A DNA stretch of 64,000 nucleotides from Pseudoduganella ginsengisoli (GCF_009720865.1 NZ_WNLA01000012.1:124001-188000), one strand, 5' to 3'. Positions 19,363 to 28,545 are shown, counted from the stretch's first letter. Notes: generated by a model not told the origin, from the sequence alone. Program-made: numbers and translations.

Positions 19363-21440
19363 TGGAAACGCGCGAGCGGCAACTGATCATGGTGGTGGAC
19401 GACGAATTGTCGGCCCGCCTGCTGATGCGCGCCACGCTGGAAGAAGGCGGTTTCGATGTGGTGGAAGCGGGCACCGTCAAACAGGCTTTGTCGCTGTTTG
19501 AATCGACGCGGCCGGATCTCGTCATGCTTGACGTGATGCTGCCGGATGGCGACGGCGTCGACCTGTGCGCGTCGCTGCGCGCCCTGCCGTGCGGACGCGA
19601 CGTGCCGATCGCCATGGTCACAGGCGTCAATGACGACACGTCGATCCAGCGCGCTTACCAGTGCGGCGCGACAGACTTTATTACCAAGCCGATCAGCTGG
19701 GGCACGATGGCCAACCGCACGCGCTACCTGCTGCGATCGCACATGGCGATGCGGGAACTTGCGTTGTCGGCCATGCGTGCGCGCCTGTCGGCCAAGGTAT
19801 TTGAAACGTCCAATGACGCAATCGTCGTCTGCGATGCGCAAAACCGCACGGTGTCCGTCAACCGCGCGTTTGAATCCATTACCGGCTATGCCAAAGCCGA
19901 TGTGCTGGGCCAGGATCCCGCCCTGCTGCTGGCCGACGTCGGGTCCCGCATCCGCTACCAGACCATGTGGGAAAACCTCGACGCGGGCGGTTCGTGGCAA
20001 GGCGAATTGCCGTGCCGGCGCCACGATGGCAGCACGTTCCCCGCCTGGTTTTCCATGAGCGTGGCGCGCGACGCGGAAGGCCGCCCCGAACATTACATTG
20101 CCGTGTTTGCCGACATCACGGAACGCAAAGTGCAGGAGCAGCGCATTGCCCACCTGGCTTTCCACGATGAATTGACGGGATTGCCGAACCGCCGCCTGTT
20201 TTCCGACCGCCTGTCCGTCTCGCTGCTGCAGGCGCGGCGCGACGGCCATGCGCTGGCCGTGCTGTTTGTCGACGTTGACCGTTTCAAGAACATCAATGAT
20301 TCGCTGGGCCACGCCAGCGGCGATGAATTGTTGAAGCAAGTCGCGCAGCGGCTGCAAGATACCGTGCGGGCCGGCGACACGGTGGCGCGCATGGGCGGCG
20401 ATGAATTCGTGCTGCTGTGCCCCGGCGGCGACTCCAAGGCCATTGCCGCCCGCGCGCAACTGATGCTGGACCAGCTGGAACAGCCCTACCACGTGATGGG
20501 CATGGCGCTGCACGTTTCGTCCAGCATGGGTATTGCGTGCTATCCGGAAGATGGCGATACGGCCGACGTGTTGGTGCGCAATGCGGATGCGGCCATGTAC
20601 CTGGCCAAGGAGCGGGGCCGCAACAATTTCCAGTTCTATGCGCCGGAACTGAACGCCGGTATTTTGGCCCGCCTGAAGCTGGAAATGGATTTGCGGGCCG
20701 CGCTGGATGCGGGCGAATTCGAATTGCACTACCAGCCCAAGATCAGCCTGGCCAGCGGCACGCTGCACGGCGTGGAAGCATTGATCCGCTGGCGCAAGGA
20801 CGGCGCCATGGTTCCGCCCGGCCAGTTCATCCCGGTGGCGGAAGAATCCGGCCTGATCGCCGCGATTGGCGACTGGGTCGTGGGCGAAGCGTGCCGCCAG
20901 CACCTGGCGTGGAAACAGGCGGGCTTGCCGCCATTGCAGGTCGCCGTCAACGTGTCGGCCCGCCAGTTTTCACAGCCTGGCTTTGCCACGGCCATCGGTG
21001 AACTGGTGCGGGCCCAGGGGTGCACGCCGGATGCAATCGAACTGGAATTGACGGAATCCATGCTGATGACGGACGTGCAGCGCGCCGCCATGACGCTGGC
21101 GGAATTAAAGGGCCTGGGCTTTGCCGTCGCGATCGACGATTTCGGCACGGGTTTTTCGTCACTCAATTACCTGCGCCACTTCCCTGTCGACGTATTGAAA
21201 ATCGACCAGTCTTTCGTACGCGAATTGCTGGACGACCGCGCCGCGCTGGCCATTATTGAAGCCATCATTGCGCTGGCGCGGGCGCTGGGGATGAAAACGG
21301 TGGCGGAAGGCGTGGAGACGGATGCGCAGCGTACGTTGCTGGGAGAGCGGGGCTGCTGTTCGATGCAGGGCTATCTGGTGGCGCGCCCGATGCCGTCCAA
21401 TGAATTGGCGGGGTGGGTGGGCAGCTACCAGGGTCGTTAA
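19359..21440 (+). CDS. REC-PAS-GGDEF-EAL cyclic-di-GMP response regulator
   Basis: A 693-residue protein. A receiver with Asp58 (MLDVMLPDGDG) is followed by PAS (about 140-260), GGDEF (active site GGDEF at 346-350, RAGD inhibitory site five residues before) and EAL (473-475 in GVEALIRWR; also DDFGTGFSS and DQSFV metal-binding motifs). Both enzymatic domains look intact, so it could make or break cyclic di-GMP. It overlaps the hybrid kinase gene by four bases. Inference: the YfiR-like protein and the kinase control this enzyme. An ATG at 19362 is an alternative start. The stop overlaps the convergent gene's stop. Confidence 0.9.
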   Translation: MMETRERQLIMVVDDELSARLLMRATLEEGGFDVVEAGTVKQALSLFESTRPDLVMLDVMLPDGDGVDLCASLRALPCGRDVPIAMVTGVNDDTSIQRAYQCGATDFITKPISWGTMANRTRYLLRSHMAMRELALSAMRARLSAKVFETSNDAIVVCDAQNRTVSVNRAFESITGYAKADVLGQDPALLLADVGSRIRYQTMWENLDAGGSWQGELPCRRHDGSTFPAWFSMSVARDAEGRPEHYIAVFADITERKVQEQRIAHLAFHDELTGLPNRRLFSDRLSVSLLQARRDGHALAVLFVDVDRFKNINDSLGHASGDELLKQVAQRLQDTVRAGDTVARMGGDEFVLLCPGGDSKAIAARAQLMLDQLEQPYHVMGMALHVSSSMGIACYPEDGDTADVLVRNADAAMYLAKERGRNNFQFYAPELNAGILARLKLEMDLRAALDAGEFELHYQPKISLASGTLHGVEALIRWRKDGAMVPPGQFIPVAEESGLIAAIGDWVVGEACRQHLAWKQAGLPPLQVAVNVSARQFSQPGFATAIGELVRAQGCTPDAIELELTESMLMTDVQRAAMTLAELKGLGFAVAIDDFGTGFSSLNYLRHFPVDVLKIDQSFVRELLDDRAALAIIEAIIALARALGMKTVAEGVETDAQRTLLGERGCCSMQGYLVARPMPSNELAGWVGSYQGR

Positions 21441-21967
21441 TGCGCATTGGTTTTCCACTGCCCCGCATCGAAATCGTACTCCATGAGCGCGAGCGGCATG
21501 AACACGGCGGGATAGCTCAATTGCGGCTTGCCTTCGTATAACCGGTAGGTGATTCCCCATTCTTCGCGCAATGCCGCACTGTTGAACCCGGCCGCATCAA
21601 GGCTGGTAGGATAGGCGCCGTTCCGCTTGCTGGCCGACACCAGCGCAGTGGCAACGGCATTGGCTTGGTCCAGCGATGCATGTTGCCAGTGCACTTGCGT
21701 TGCCCCCGCCAGCAGCAGCGCCGCGCTCCAGATGGCCAGGCGGATCGCCCGGCTGCGGCGTTCACCGCGTTTGAGCAGCAGACGCACCACGTTGTACAGC
21801 GCCCAGGCCAGGAAAAACAGGAAGACGCCGCCAAACCATACACCGCCGCCTTTCGGCAGCAGGAACAATAGCGCCACGGCAACCAGCACCAGGGTCTTTA
21901 CGTAGGCGCGCGCTGGTACAGGCACAGTTGAGGACCCGCCATTTCCCGGGTCTGCATGCATGGTCAT
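21437..21967 (-). CDS. hypothetical membrane protein
   Basis: A 176-residue protein with two or three hydrophobic segments (VKTLVLVAVALLFLLP, FGGVFLFFLAWALYNVV, then AIWSAALLLAGA) separated by a basic stretch (KRGERRSRAIR), and a soluble C-terminal domain of about 90 residues. No family recognised. ATG at 21967 overlaps the stop of the upstream metallo-beta-lactamase-fold gene (ATGA), so the two are probably co-translated. A TTG nine bases earlier is in frame but less likely. Confidence 0.7.
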   Translation of the reverse strand: MTMHADPGNGGSSTVPVPARAYVKTLVLVAVALLFLLPKGGGVWFGGVFLFFLAWALYNVVRLLLKRGERRSRAIRLAIWSAALLLAGATQVHWQHASLDQANAVATALVSASKRNGAYPTSLDAAGFNSAALREEWGITYRLYEGKPQLSYPAVFMPLALMEYDFDAGQWKTNAH

Positions 21968-22917
21968 TTGCCGCAAAATTCCGCGCGTTTGGCAGGCGCC
22001 CGGATCACCTGGTCGACATAGTAGGCCAACGCCGCCTGCGTATATTTCGGGTCTGGATGCATGGCGACAAATGGCGCCCCTTTCTGCATCCAGACCGCCA
22101 CGCAGCTTGCCGTCGGCGCATTGCCTTCAGCACAGGCGGTAAACGCATCAAACGCTTGCCGGTAGCTGGAAAATACAGCGTGTTCCATCGGCAGGCCATG
22201 GCCGGGAATCAGGGTCTGGAAATCCAGCTGGTCGATTTCAGCCAGCGCCTTGCGCCAGCCATCCGCGCAGCCGGTATCAAAGAATGGCAGCGGCGCCACG
22301 ACCAGGTCGCCGGCAAACACGGTCTTGCTGGCCGGGTCGTGTACCCACACGTCGCCTTCCGTTGCCGCACGCTTGGCCAAATGCAGCGTCAGTTCGCGCT
22401 CGCCCAGTTTCAGCGCCACCGTGCCGTTGACTGGCTGGTCGGGGATCAGGTTGACTGGGTCGTTAATTGCGTTCAGGTATAGGCGCGTATCGGTCTTGCC
22501 CACTTCAGGCACCGCGGGATCATCCAGCCGCGCTCTGGCCTGATCGACATTGCGGATCAAAAAGCCTTTCAATGCCCCCTCGACGGCGGTACTGGTATAG
22601 AGCTTCGCCCCAGGATAGGCGGCGCGGATGCGCGCATTGCCCGTTGCGTGGTCCAGGTGCCAGTGGGTATTGATGATGGCGGTGATGGGTTTATTGCGCG
22701 CCTTGGCCACGGCAATGATTTTGTCCGTGTGCTCGGGATGGCGGCCGGTGTCGATGACCAGCATCTCTTGCGGTCCTTCAAGCACAATCGAGTTGCCGTC
22801 GGGCTGCCTGTCTGCCGGCACCTGGCCTTCAATAAAAGTGTACGGCGCCGTTGCGGCAAATGCCGTTGAAGTTGCGGCCATTGCCAGGGATAGTGCCATT
22901 GCGGCGGTTGATGCCAT
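21964..22917 (-). CDS. exported metallo-beta-lactamase-fold hydrolase
   Basis: A 317-residue protein with a Sec signal peptide ending near AFA (residues 1-21). The zinc site HWHLDH is at residues 85-90, with further ligands plausible in VFAGDLV and IPGHG. This is the MBL-fold superfamily arrangement. Family members include class B beta-lactamases, quinoprotein relay (SoxH-like) proteins and lactonases; the sequence alone does not decide which. It is first in a two-gene unit with a membrane protein whose start overlaps its stop. Confidence 0.82.
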   Translation of the reverse strand: MASTAAMALSLAMAATSTAFAATAPYTFIEGQVPADRQPDGNSIVLEGPQEMLVIDTGRHPEHTDKIIAVAKARNKPITAIINTHWHLDHATGNARIRAAYPGAKLYTSTAVEGALKGFLIRNVDQARARLDDPAVPEVGKTDTRLYLNAINDPVNLIPDQPVNGTVALKLGERELTLHLAKRAATEGDVWVHDPASKTVFAGDLVVAPLPFFDTGCADGWRKALAEIDQLDFQTLIPGHGLPMEHAVFSSYRQAFDAFTACAEGNAPTASCVAVWMQKGAPFVAMHPDPKYTQAALAYYVDQVIRAPAKRAEFCGK

Positions 22918-22975
22918 GCGTGTCTTCTCCAGTTCTCATGATTGGTGATGCATGCCGCGGTAAGGGGATCTTAAG

Positions 22976-23380
22976 TCATGTTTCATTGTTTTGCCACGGA
23001 TCACATTCGGCACGCATGCCCATCACGGGCAGCTTGCCACGCGGCTCAACATCAGCAGGAACCGGGTCATTGGGCTCGCGGCGCAGCACAAGTGTTTTGG
23101 CATTTTCCTTGACTTCCAATTGGCACACGAACGTCCCGAATTTCGGCAGCGTCACAACATAATTCGCCGGTGCAGCCTGCCCCGTGGCGTCACAGCCGGC
23201 CAGTAATGCTTCGTGCAGTGACTGGACCATATCCCCACTGGTGGTTACCTCTCCGCAAGGCAACAACTGTTCAGCCACTCGCATGGCAGGTGGCAGGCCA
23301 GACACAAAACGGACCTCTTGCGCATGGTTTTGCACGGCTTGGCGCAATAGTGAAAGGAGGAATGGCTTAACGTTGTGCAT
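22976..23380 (-). CDS. orphan PilT N-terminal-domain-like protein
   Basis: A 134-residue protein. Residues 5-60 (LLRQAVQNHAQEVRFVSGLPPAMRV region) resemble the N-terminal PAS-like domain of PilT/PilU retraction ATPases (the SDLHLSAGLPPMIRV region), and the part after it fits the end of that domain. The RecA-like ATPase with Walker motifs is entirely missing. It overlaps the end of the methyltransferase gene upstream by 14 bases, so the two are co-transcribed. It could be a decoy or adaptor for a pilus motor; that is inference. Family assignment is by eye. Confidence 0.55.
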   Translation of the reverse strand: MHNVKPFLLSLLRQAVQNHAQEVRFVSGLPPAMRVAEQLLPCGEVTTSGDMVQSLHEALLAGCDATGQAAPANYVVTLPKFGTFVCQLEVKENAKTLVLRREPNDPVPADVEPRGKLPVMGMRAECDPWQNNET

Positions 23381-24125
23381 CGGCTTTCCTCAAGTCCAAA
23401 TGTATCCAGTTCCCATGCGGCGTTGCGAACATTTCGCTGAATTTGCCGGACCACGTGGCGCAACGCGTGGCCAGCCGCTGGCTGAACGTGCGCCCCGGCG
23501 GCGGGATCAGGTGCTGGCCGCAGTAAATACAGCCCTCTTCCTGGCTATAGGTGCCATAGGGATTACCCGCAAAATCCATCAATGCTGCCGATAGCCAGTT
23601 CGTCCGCGTCTTGCTGGCGCCAACGAATGACGTGGCCGCAAGACGGCAGGAAGGAAACAGTTCCGCAAAGCGCCGTTCGTCGAATGCATTCACATGGCCC
23701 CACGGCGGATTCTTTTTGCCGCACGACCGGCACGTGGTTCTTCCTGCACGGAGGTCTTGCTTATAAGGGACGCCAATTAAAATGCGCTGGCTGGCCACGC
23801 GTTCAATTTCCCGGCAGACCTTCGGCAACACCGCTGGCGGTATATGTTCCAGCACCTCGGTGCAAAAAACCAAATCAAACGCACCGTCGTCAAACGGCAG
23901 TTCGGCGGCATCGCCTTGGACGCAGCGGACTTTGGGATGGGAGATCTCGGGCAGGATCAGGTCCAGCGCCACCACGTCGTCAAAGCGCCCGGCCATCAGC
24001 ACCGAGAAATGCCCGTCACGCGCGCCAATATCCAGGGCGCGGGTACCTGTTGCTGGCATCATGCGCAGCAGGTCTGCTGTCCTTTGTTGTTCTGACGGCG
24101 AAGCACGGTATTCACGCAGGTCCAT
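23367..24125 (-). CDS. class I SAM-dependent methyltransferase with zinc-knuckle-like cysteines
   Basis: A 252-residue protein. The Rossmann methyltransferase core shows ALDIGARDG (SAM binding), DVVALDLI, QGDAAELPF and FDLVFCTEVLEHIP, typical of the Methyltransf_11 group. Two CxxC pairs follow (CRSCGKKNPPWGH and CIYCGQH), which may bind zinc. ATG at 24125 has AAGGAG well placed; earlier in-frame codons to 24275 lack family sequence. Substrate unknown. It overlaps the PilT-N-like gene. Confidence 0.78.
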   Translation of the reverse strand: MDLREYRASPSEQQRTADLLRMMPATGTRALDIGARDGHFSVLMAGRFDDVVALDLILPEISHPKVRCVQGDAAELPFDDGAFDLVFCTEVLEHIPPAVLPKVCREIERVASQRILIGVPYKQDLRAGRTTCRSCGKKNPPWGHVNAFDERRFAELFPSCRLAATSFVGASKTRTNWLSAALMDFAGNPYGTYSQEEGCIYCGQHLIPPPGRTFSQRLATRCATWSGKFSEMFATPHGNWIHLDLRKADAQR

Positions 24126-24328
24126 ACATGCTCTCCTTCGCGTCCGAACCCGGCGGAGCCATTCGTCCAAAGGTCGGGGATCGGCCGAGGTAATGCCCCA
24201 TGGGTAGCACAAATCGGATATTGCCACAAGCGATGAATTAGCATAATAACAAAACATCACAGCGATCCCCAACAAGTTTCGTCAGGTCCCGTGATGTACG
24301 TCCATCGCCTGCTCAAGAACCCGCGCGG

Positions 24329-26047
24329 TCAACCCACCACGCAGTTCCGCCCCAACTCCTTGGCGCGGTACAGCGCATCGTCGGCCCGCTTGCACAGCGC
24401 GTCGAGGCGCTCGCTGGTATCGACTATCTGCGACAGGCCGATACTGATGGTCGGCCTCAGGTCCGGCGAAATGTCGCTGCAGTCGAGCGATTGCACTGCA
24501 GCGCGCATGCGTTCGGCGACTGTGCGCGCCTGTTCGAGGTCGGCGCCGCGCAGTAAGGCACTGAATTCTTCCCCGCCCATCCGGCCAACCGCATCGCTCG
24601 GCCGCACGGCGCCGCGCAAGGCATGCGCCACGCGCTGCAACAGCACATCGCCGGCCGCATGGCCATACGTGTCGTTGACCTTTTTGAAGAAGTCGATATC
24701 GAGGCCGGCCAGCGTCATGGGCGTGCCATGGCGTTTGGCGTCCGACAGCGCCGCTTCGGCCAAGGCCAGGAAGTGGCGCCGGTTCGGCAGGCGGGTCAGC
24801 TCATCGGTCAGGGCCAGGTCGCGCATGGTGCGGGCAAGTTTGACCTGGCGCGTCATCAGCACGGCCAGCGCCGCGATGCCGGCCAGGCTTAACACCAGCG
24901 CCGCCAGCTGCCAGTTGCGCACCGACGCCGCGTATTGCAGCTCGCGCTGCGCGGCGGCGTTTTCGCGCTCCAGTAATTCGTTCTGGCGCTTTTGCTGTTC
25001 GCTGTCGAATTGCACGCGCAGGCGCGCCGTGCGTTCGTCCAGCAGCTGGTCTTGCAGCTTTTGATGCACTTTTTCGTATTCGCCGCGGGCTGTGAAGGCT
25101 TCGCGCCAATCGCCCAGCGCGGCCAGCACCTGTGCGCGTTCATCGTGGATTTTTTCCAGGAAGCGCAGGTTTTCCTGCGCCAGGAAATAAGCACGGGCGG
25201 CATCGATATCGGGCAGCGCCTGCGCATACCGGCCCGCGCGTTTCAGCGCGATACCGCGCGACAGGCGAAACGCGGCAATGCTGTCCGGCGCGGCGCCCTT
25301 CGCATACAGGCGCTCGACATCGGCCAGCATGCGCAGCGCATCGTTGTGGCGGCCCAGTTTGGACAGCACCACGGCAACGGCTTTTTCATCGTCCGCCACA
25401 TCGAGCGGCGCCCCCCGCTTGCGGTCCAGCTCGACTGCGCGCTGCATGGTTTTCAACGCTTCGTCGAGTTTTTCCTGGCTCTCCAGCGTCGAGCCGATGT
25501 TGAAATGCGCCGTGGCCTGCCCCTGCAAATCGCCGCGCTGCTCGTGCGCTTCCAGCGTCTTGCGGTAGTACTGCAGCGCGTTGTCGTAGTCCCGGACATT
25601 GCGGTCCGCGTACAGGTTGGCAATGGCATTGAGCACGTAGACTTCGCGCGCGTGCGTGCCATGTTCATGCTCCAGCGTATACGCTTCCTTCAAGTCGGCA
25701 ATTGCGCTGGTGTACAAGCCGCGCACGGCGTTTTGCTCGCCGCGCAACGTCAACGCCAGAGCGAGGTGGCGCTGCAGGCTGCGGCTGCGCGCCTCCGTCA
25801 CGGCAGCTTCATAGGCGGCCAGCGCCTGTTCGCTGCGCCCTGCCCGCTCGTGGGCATATCCTGCGCAAATGCGCAGGTGCAGCGCCAGATCCGGCTGGGG
25901 GGCGGTTTGCTGCTGGGCCGCCAGCTTCAGCGCGGCCTGCGGGTCATTGGCGGCCAAATCCATGCAGTGCTCGCCCTGCGCAAAGCGGGCAGCGGCATCG
26001 GCCCCGGCATCAGGGGCGGCGATAGCGGTGGCAGCAGCCAGCGTCAA
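24329..26047 (-). CDS. exported TPR-sensor diguanylate cyclase
   Basis: About 572 residues from a TTG at 26047. The N-terminus is a signal peptide followed by several TPR units (to about 370), then a coiled coil, one membrane helix (WQLAALVLSLAGIAALAVLM) and a cytoplasmic GGDEF domain with GGEEF at 491-495 and RPSD as inhibitory site. So periplasmic TPRs probably gate cyclic-di-GMP synthesis. No ATG begins this frame: it is open to a TGA just upstream, and a CTG at 26071 would give a fuller signal peptide (FRLILLALTLAAATAIAA). The true start is uncertain. Confidence 0.82.
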   Translation of the reverse strand: MTLAAATAIAAPDAGADAAARFAQGEHCMDLAANDPQAALKLAAQQQTAPQPDLALHLRICAGYAHERAGRSEQALAAYEAAVTEARSRSLQRHLALALTLRGEQNAVRGLYTSAIADLKEAYTLEHEHGTHAREVYVLNAIANLYADRNVRDYDNALQYYRKTLEAHEQRGDLQGQATAHFNIGSTLESQEKLDEALKTMQRAVELDRKRGAPLDVADDEKAVAVVLSKLGRHNDALRMLADVERLYAKGAAPDSIAAFRLSRGIALKRAGRYAQALPDIDAARAYFLAQENLRFLEKIHDERAQVLAALGDWREAFTARGEYEKVHQKLQDQLLDERTARLRVQFDSEQQKRQNELLERENAAAQRELQYAASVRNWQLAALVLSLAGIAALAVLMTRQVKLARTMRDLALTDELTRLPNRRHFLALAEAALSDAKRHGTPMTLAGLDIDFFKKVNDTYGHAAGDVLLQRVAHALRGAVRPSDAVGRMGGEEFSALLRGADLEQARTVAERMRAAVQSLDCSDISPDLRPTISIGLSQIVDTSERLDALCKRADDALYRAKELGRNCVVG

Positions 26048-26185
26048 GGCCAGCAGGATCAGGCGGAACAGGATAGTACCCCATGCGGTAATCGGTCACT
26101 GCCAGCATAGCTTGCAAATGTGAACTAATTATGGAGGTGGCATGCTGCGCAGTCCGTGCAATCCCGACTTCAGGCAGCGGCGTGC

Positions 26186-27610
26186 TTATTCCGCCTTGCT
26201 GACCATGACAGTCATATCAAACCCCTCGAAATTGCCCCCTTTGACTTCACCGGCCCGCATCCGCGATGGCTGGCCCAGCTTGGCCACCATGCGTGGGTTC
26301 GACGGCGGCTTATTCGCGCAGCGCACGACGGCGCTGATCTGGTAAAACTCGCTGCCGCCCGCCGCCGGCAAGGCGCGGAACTCATAGTCGCAGCGGTCGG
26401 CCGCCTCGCCGGACGAGAAGTTGGCCGTATTGTCGCCCAGGCCAACGCCCTTCATGACGATGGATTGCTCGCGGCTGTCATTGACCTTGAGCTGGATATT
26501 AACGTCGACCCGGTCAGCTTCCGCCGCTTGCGGCCGGGGCGCCGGAGCGCTACTGGCGGGCGTTGCGGCAGGCGCCGGACGTGGTGCGGCCGCTGCGGCA
26601 GCCAGCGCCAGCGCGGCATCCGCCTTTTTCGGCGCCGGCGCCACTGGCTTAGCACCAGGCGCCACGGTCACCGGCGCCTTGGAGGCCACCGCAGGCTGCG
26701 CAGCGGCAGCGTCACTCTGCGGCGCCAGCGCCCAGGCCGCAGTGCAGCTGGCCGCGATACCCATGGCGAGCGCACATAGCCCCGCCGCGCGAACTGGTTG
26801 TGCTACAGGTGGCCGTGCAATGCTCATAATGCGTCCTTTCAAGGGGTGGGTGGATTGCCATGTGCAGGCAAAGGCTTGCCCGCTGCTGGCCAACTGCGTT
26901 TTCAAAATGGCGTCCGCATAGCAGCGGCGGGCGCCGGGGAAGGCATCGAGCACGGCGGCGTCGCACGCCAGCTCCTGGTCCAGACGGAAGCAGCGTATCG
27001 CCGCGTGGGCCAACGGGTGGAACCAGAACAGCGCCAGCAGCAGCCCCGCCAGCGCATTGGCCAAGGCGTCGCCGCGCTGGGCGTGCACACGCTCGTGGGC
27101 CAGGATCAGCGCCTGCTCCTGCGGTGTATAGCGGACGGTAAAGTCATGGGGCAGCACGATGCGGGGACGCAGCACCCCTACCAGCGCCGGCCCTGCCCGG
27201 TCGCTGGCGGCGCGGTAAACATCGGCGTCGCCAGCCGGCAGCAACGCGCCCAAACTGCGCACAAAGCGCCTGTGCTGCAACGCCATCATGGCCAGCGACA
27301 GCGCGCTGCCAGCCATCCACAGCGTAATCCAGGCTGCACCCGGAACACGGGGCGCAGCCAGCGGCATCACGATCGTGTCGATCACGACCGTGGCCGAAGC
27401 CGGCGGCGCCGCCATGATCACCACGGCCTGTTGCGGCGCACGAGGCAGCAATACCGCCGCCAGCATCAGCGGAATCAGCAGCCATGCGGCATACACGACG
27501 CCCGCGCCACACACCTTGCGCAGCACCGGGCGCAAGGCCAGCACCAGCAGCGTGGCGGCGGCCAGCGCGGCAGACAGCGCGGCGAGTGTCTGGCATGCGT
27601 GTTCCATCAC
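26186..27610 (-). CDS. BlaR1/MecR1-type M56 membrane metallopeptidase
   Basis: A 474-residue membrane protein. Hydrophobic helices at the N-terminus, then the M56 zinc motif HERVH at 172-176 followed by FWFHPLAH and ELACDAAV. After a fourth helix comes a long Ala/Pro linker and a C-terminal domain with no SxxK penicilloyl-acceptor motif, so it is unlikely to sense beta-lactams directly. It follows a BlaI-family repressor; GTG at 27610 overlaps that gene's TGA, with ATG at 27607 as the alternative. Expected role: sense a periplasmic signal and relieve BlaI repression by proteolysis. Confidence 0.85.
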   Translation of the reverse strand: MMEHACQTLAALSAALAAATLLVLALRPVLRKVCGAGVVYAAWLLIPLMLAAVLLPRAPQQAVVIMAAPPASATVVIDTIVMPLAAPRVPGAAWITLWMAGSALSLAMMALQHRRFVRSLGALLPAGDADVYRAASDRAGPALVGVLRPRIVLPHDFTVRYTPQEQALILAHERVHAQRGDALANALAGLLLALFWFHPLAHAAIRCFRLDQELACDAAVLDAFPGARRCYADAILKTQLASSGQAFACTWQSTHPLKGRIMSIARPPVAQPVRAAGLCALAMGIAASCTAAWALAPQSDAAAAQPAVASKAPVTVAPGAKPVAPAPKKADAALALAAAAAAPRPAPAATPASSAPAPRPQAAEADRVDVNIQLKVNDSREQSIVMKGVGLGDNTANFSSGEAADRCDYEFRALPAAGGSEFYQISAVVRCANKPPSNPRMVAKLGQPSRMRAGEVKGGNFEGFDMTVMVSKAE

Positions 27611-27978
27611 GAATCCATCTCATCGATGATGCGGCGCAGTTCGGCGATATCGCGTTTGCTCAATTTGCGCTGCTTGCTGAAATGCGCAACCAGCGGCGCC
27701 ACCCGCCCGCCAAACAGCCGCTCAAGCATGCTGACGCTTTCCTGCGTCAGCCACGCTTCGCGCTTCAGGGCCGGGCTATACAGGTAGCGGCGGCCTTCCT
27801 GCGTGGCGCTGATGGCGCCCTTCTTCAACAGGCGGTTGATCAGCGTCTTGATCGTGGCGTCCTGCCAGTCACGCTCATTGCGCAGGACGGCGGCAATGTC
27901 TTCCGCAGCCAGCGGATGGCGCAGCCACAGGACTTCCATGACCGCGGATTCGGCTTCACTGATTTGGACGGGTTCCAT
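27607..27978 (-). CDS. BlaI/MecI/CopY family repressor
   Basis: A 123-residue winged-helix repressor. ISEAESAVMEVLWLRHPLAAEDIAAVL and the downstream TIKTLINRLLKKGAI recognition helix are the family signature. It should bind TACAnnTGTA-type operators as a dimer; two such palindromes lie just upstream of its own start, so it is autoregulated. It is coupled to the M56 peptidase gene, its presumed antirepressor. Confidence 0.92.
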   Translation of the reverse strand: MEPVQISEAESAVMEVLWLRHPLAAEDIAAVLRNERDWQDATIKTLINRLLKKGAISATQEGRRYLYSPALKREAWLTQESVSMLERLFGGRVAPLVAHFSKQRKLSKRDIAELRRIIDEMDS

Positions 27979-27990
27979 GGCGTGTATCGG

Positions 27991-28027
27991 TTACAGTTGT
28001 AATCGGATGAATGATTACAGATGTAAT
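27991..28027. promoter_or_regulatory. paired BlaI-type operators
   Basis: Two perfect palindromes: TTACA-GT-TGTAA at 27991-28002 and ATTACA-GA-TGTAAT at 28014-28027, about 24 bases centre to centre and 13 bases from the blaI start codon. Both match the TACAnnTGTA core bound by BlaI/MecI repressors. Confidence 0.85.
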
Positions 28028-28059
28028 TCATCTTGTCAATCGATACACGCCAGGGAATT

Positions 28060-28431
28060 TTATGGCGCTACCGGACTGATAGAAGACTTTGCGTAGGATT
28101 CACGCTCAATTTCCTGCACTTCGACGCAAAGCTGAACATGCGTGTCCGGCGGCCATGCGCACGCTTCCTTCAACACGTGCAGCAAAGTCGCGGAAAGCTC
28201 TTGCTTGGCTTGAACGGATCGGCCGCTCAGGATGGCCAGCTTGACGTGCACAAATGCCCGGCCGTCGAGCGACGTGCCGACCAGGAAGGCGTCAATCGGG
28301 ACTGCACGGCTCTTGATGTCGATTTCTTCAAAGTGGCCGGAAGCCACGAGCGCCTGGTTAAGGACCAGCATGGCTTCATTGGCGTTGAATTGCGGAAGGT
28401 TGCTGGTGTATTCGATGGTGAGGTGAGGCAT
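28060..28431 (-). CDS. 5-carboxymethyl-2-hydroxymuconate isomerase family protein
   Basis: A 123-residue tautomerase-superfamily protein. Pro2 directly after the initiator Met (MPHLTIEYTSNL) is the catalytic base of this family, and the C-terminal CVEVQEIERESY matches CHMI (HpaF-like) proteins. No other homoprotocatechuate-pathway gene is nearby, so its physiological substrate is unclear. Confidence 0.82.
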   Translation of the reverse strand: MPHLTIEYTSNLPQFNANEAMLVLNQALVASGHFEEIDIKSRAVPIDAFLVGTSLDGRAFVHVKLAILSGRSVQAKQELSATLLHVLKEACAWPPDTHVQLCVEVQEIERESYAKSSISPVAP

Positions 28432-28545
28432 GTTGTTCCTGATGATTTTTTATGCTGGTGGCAAATGTGCGGCCGCGCTTGCCAGGTCTGCGACGCCGCA
28501 GTGGTCCGCCGCAGCGCTCTGGCACGCATCGCCATGGTACCGCCA

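Noticed and set aside
26798-27787. 329-codon plus-strand frame over the M56 peptidase
   Set aside because: Antisense shadow; the minus strand has clear family motifs in the same stretch.
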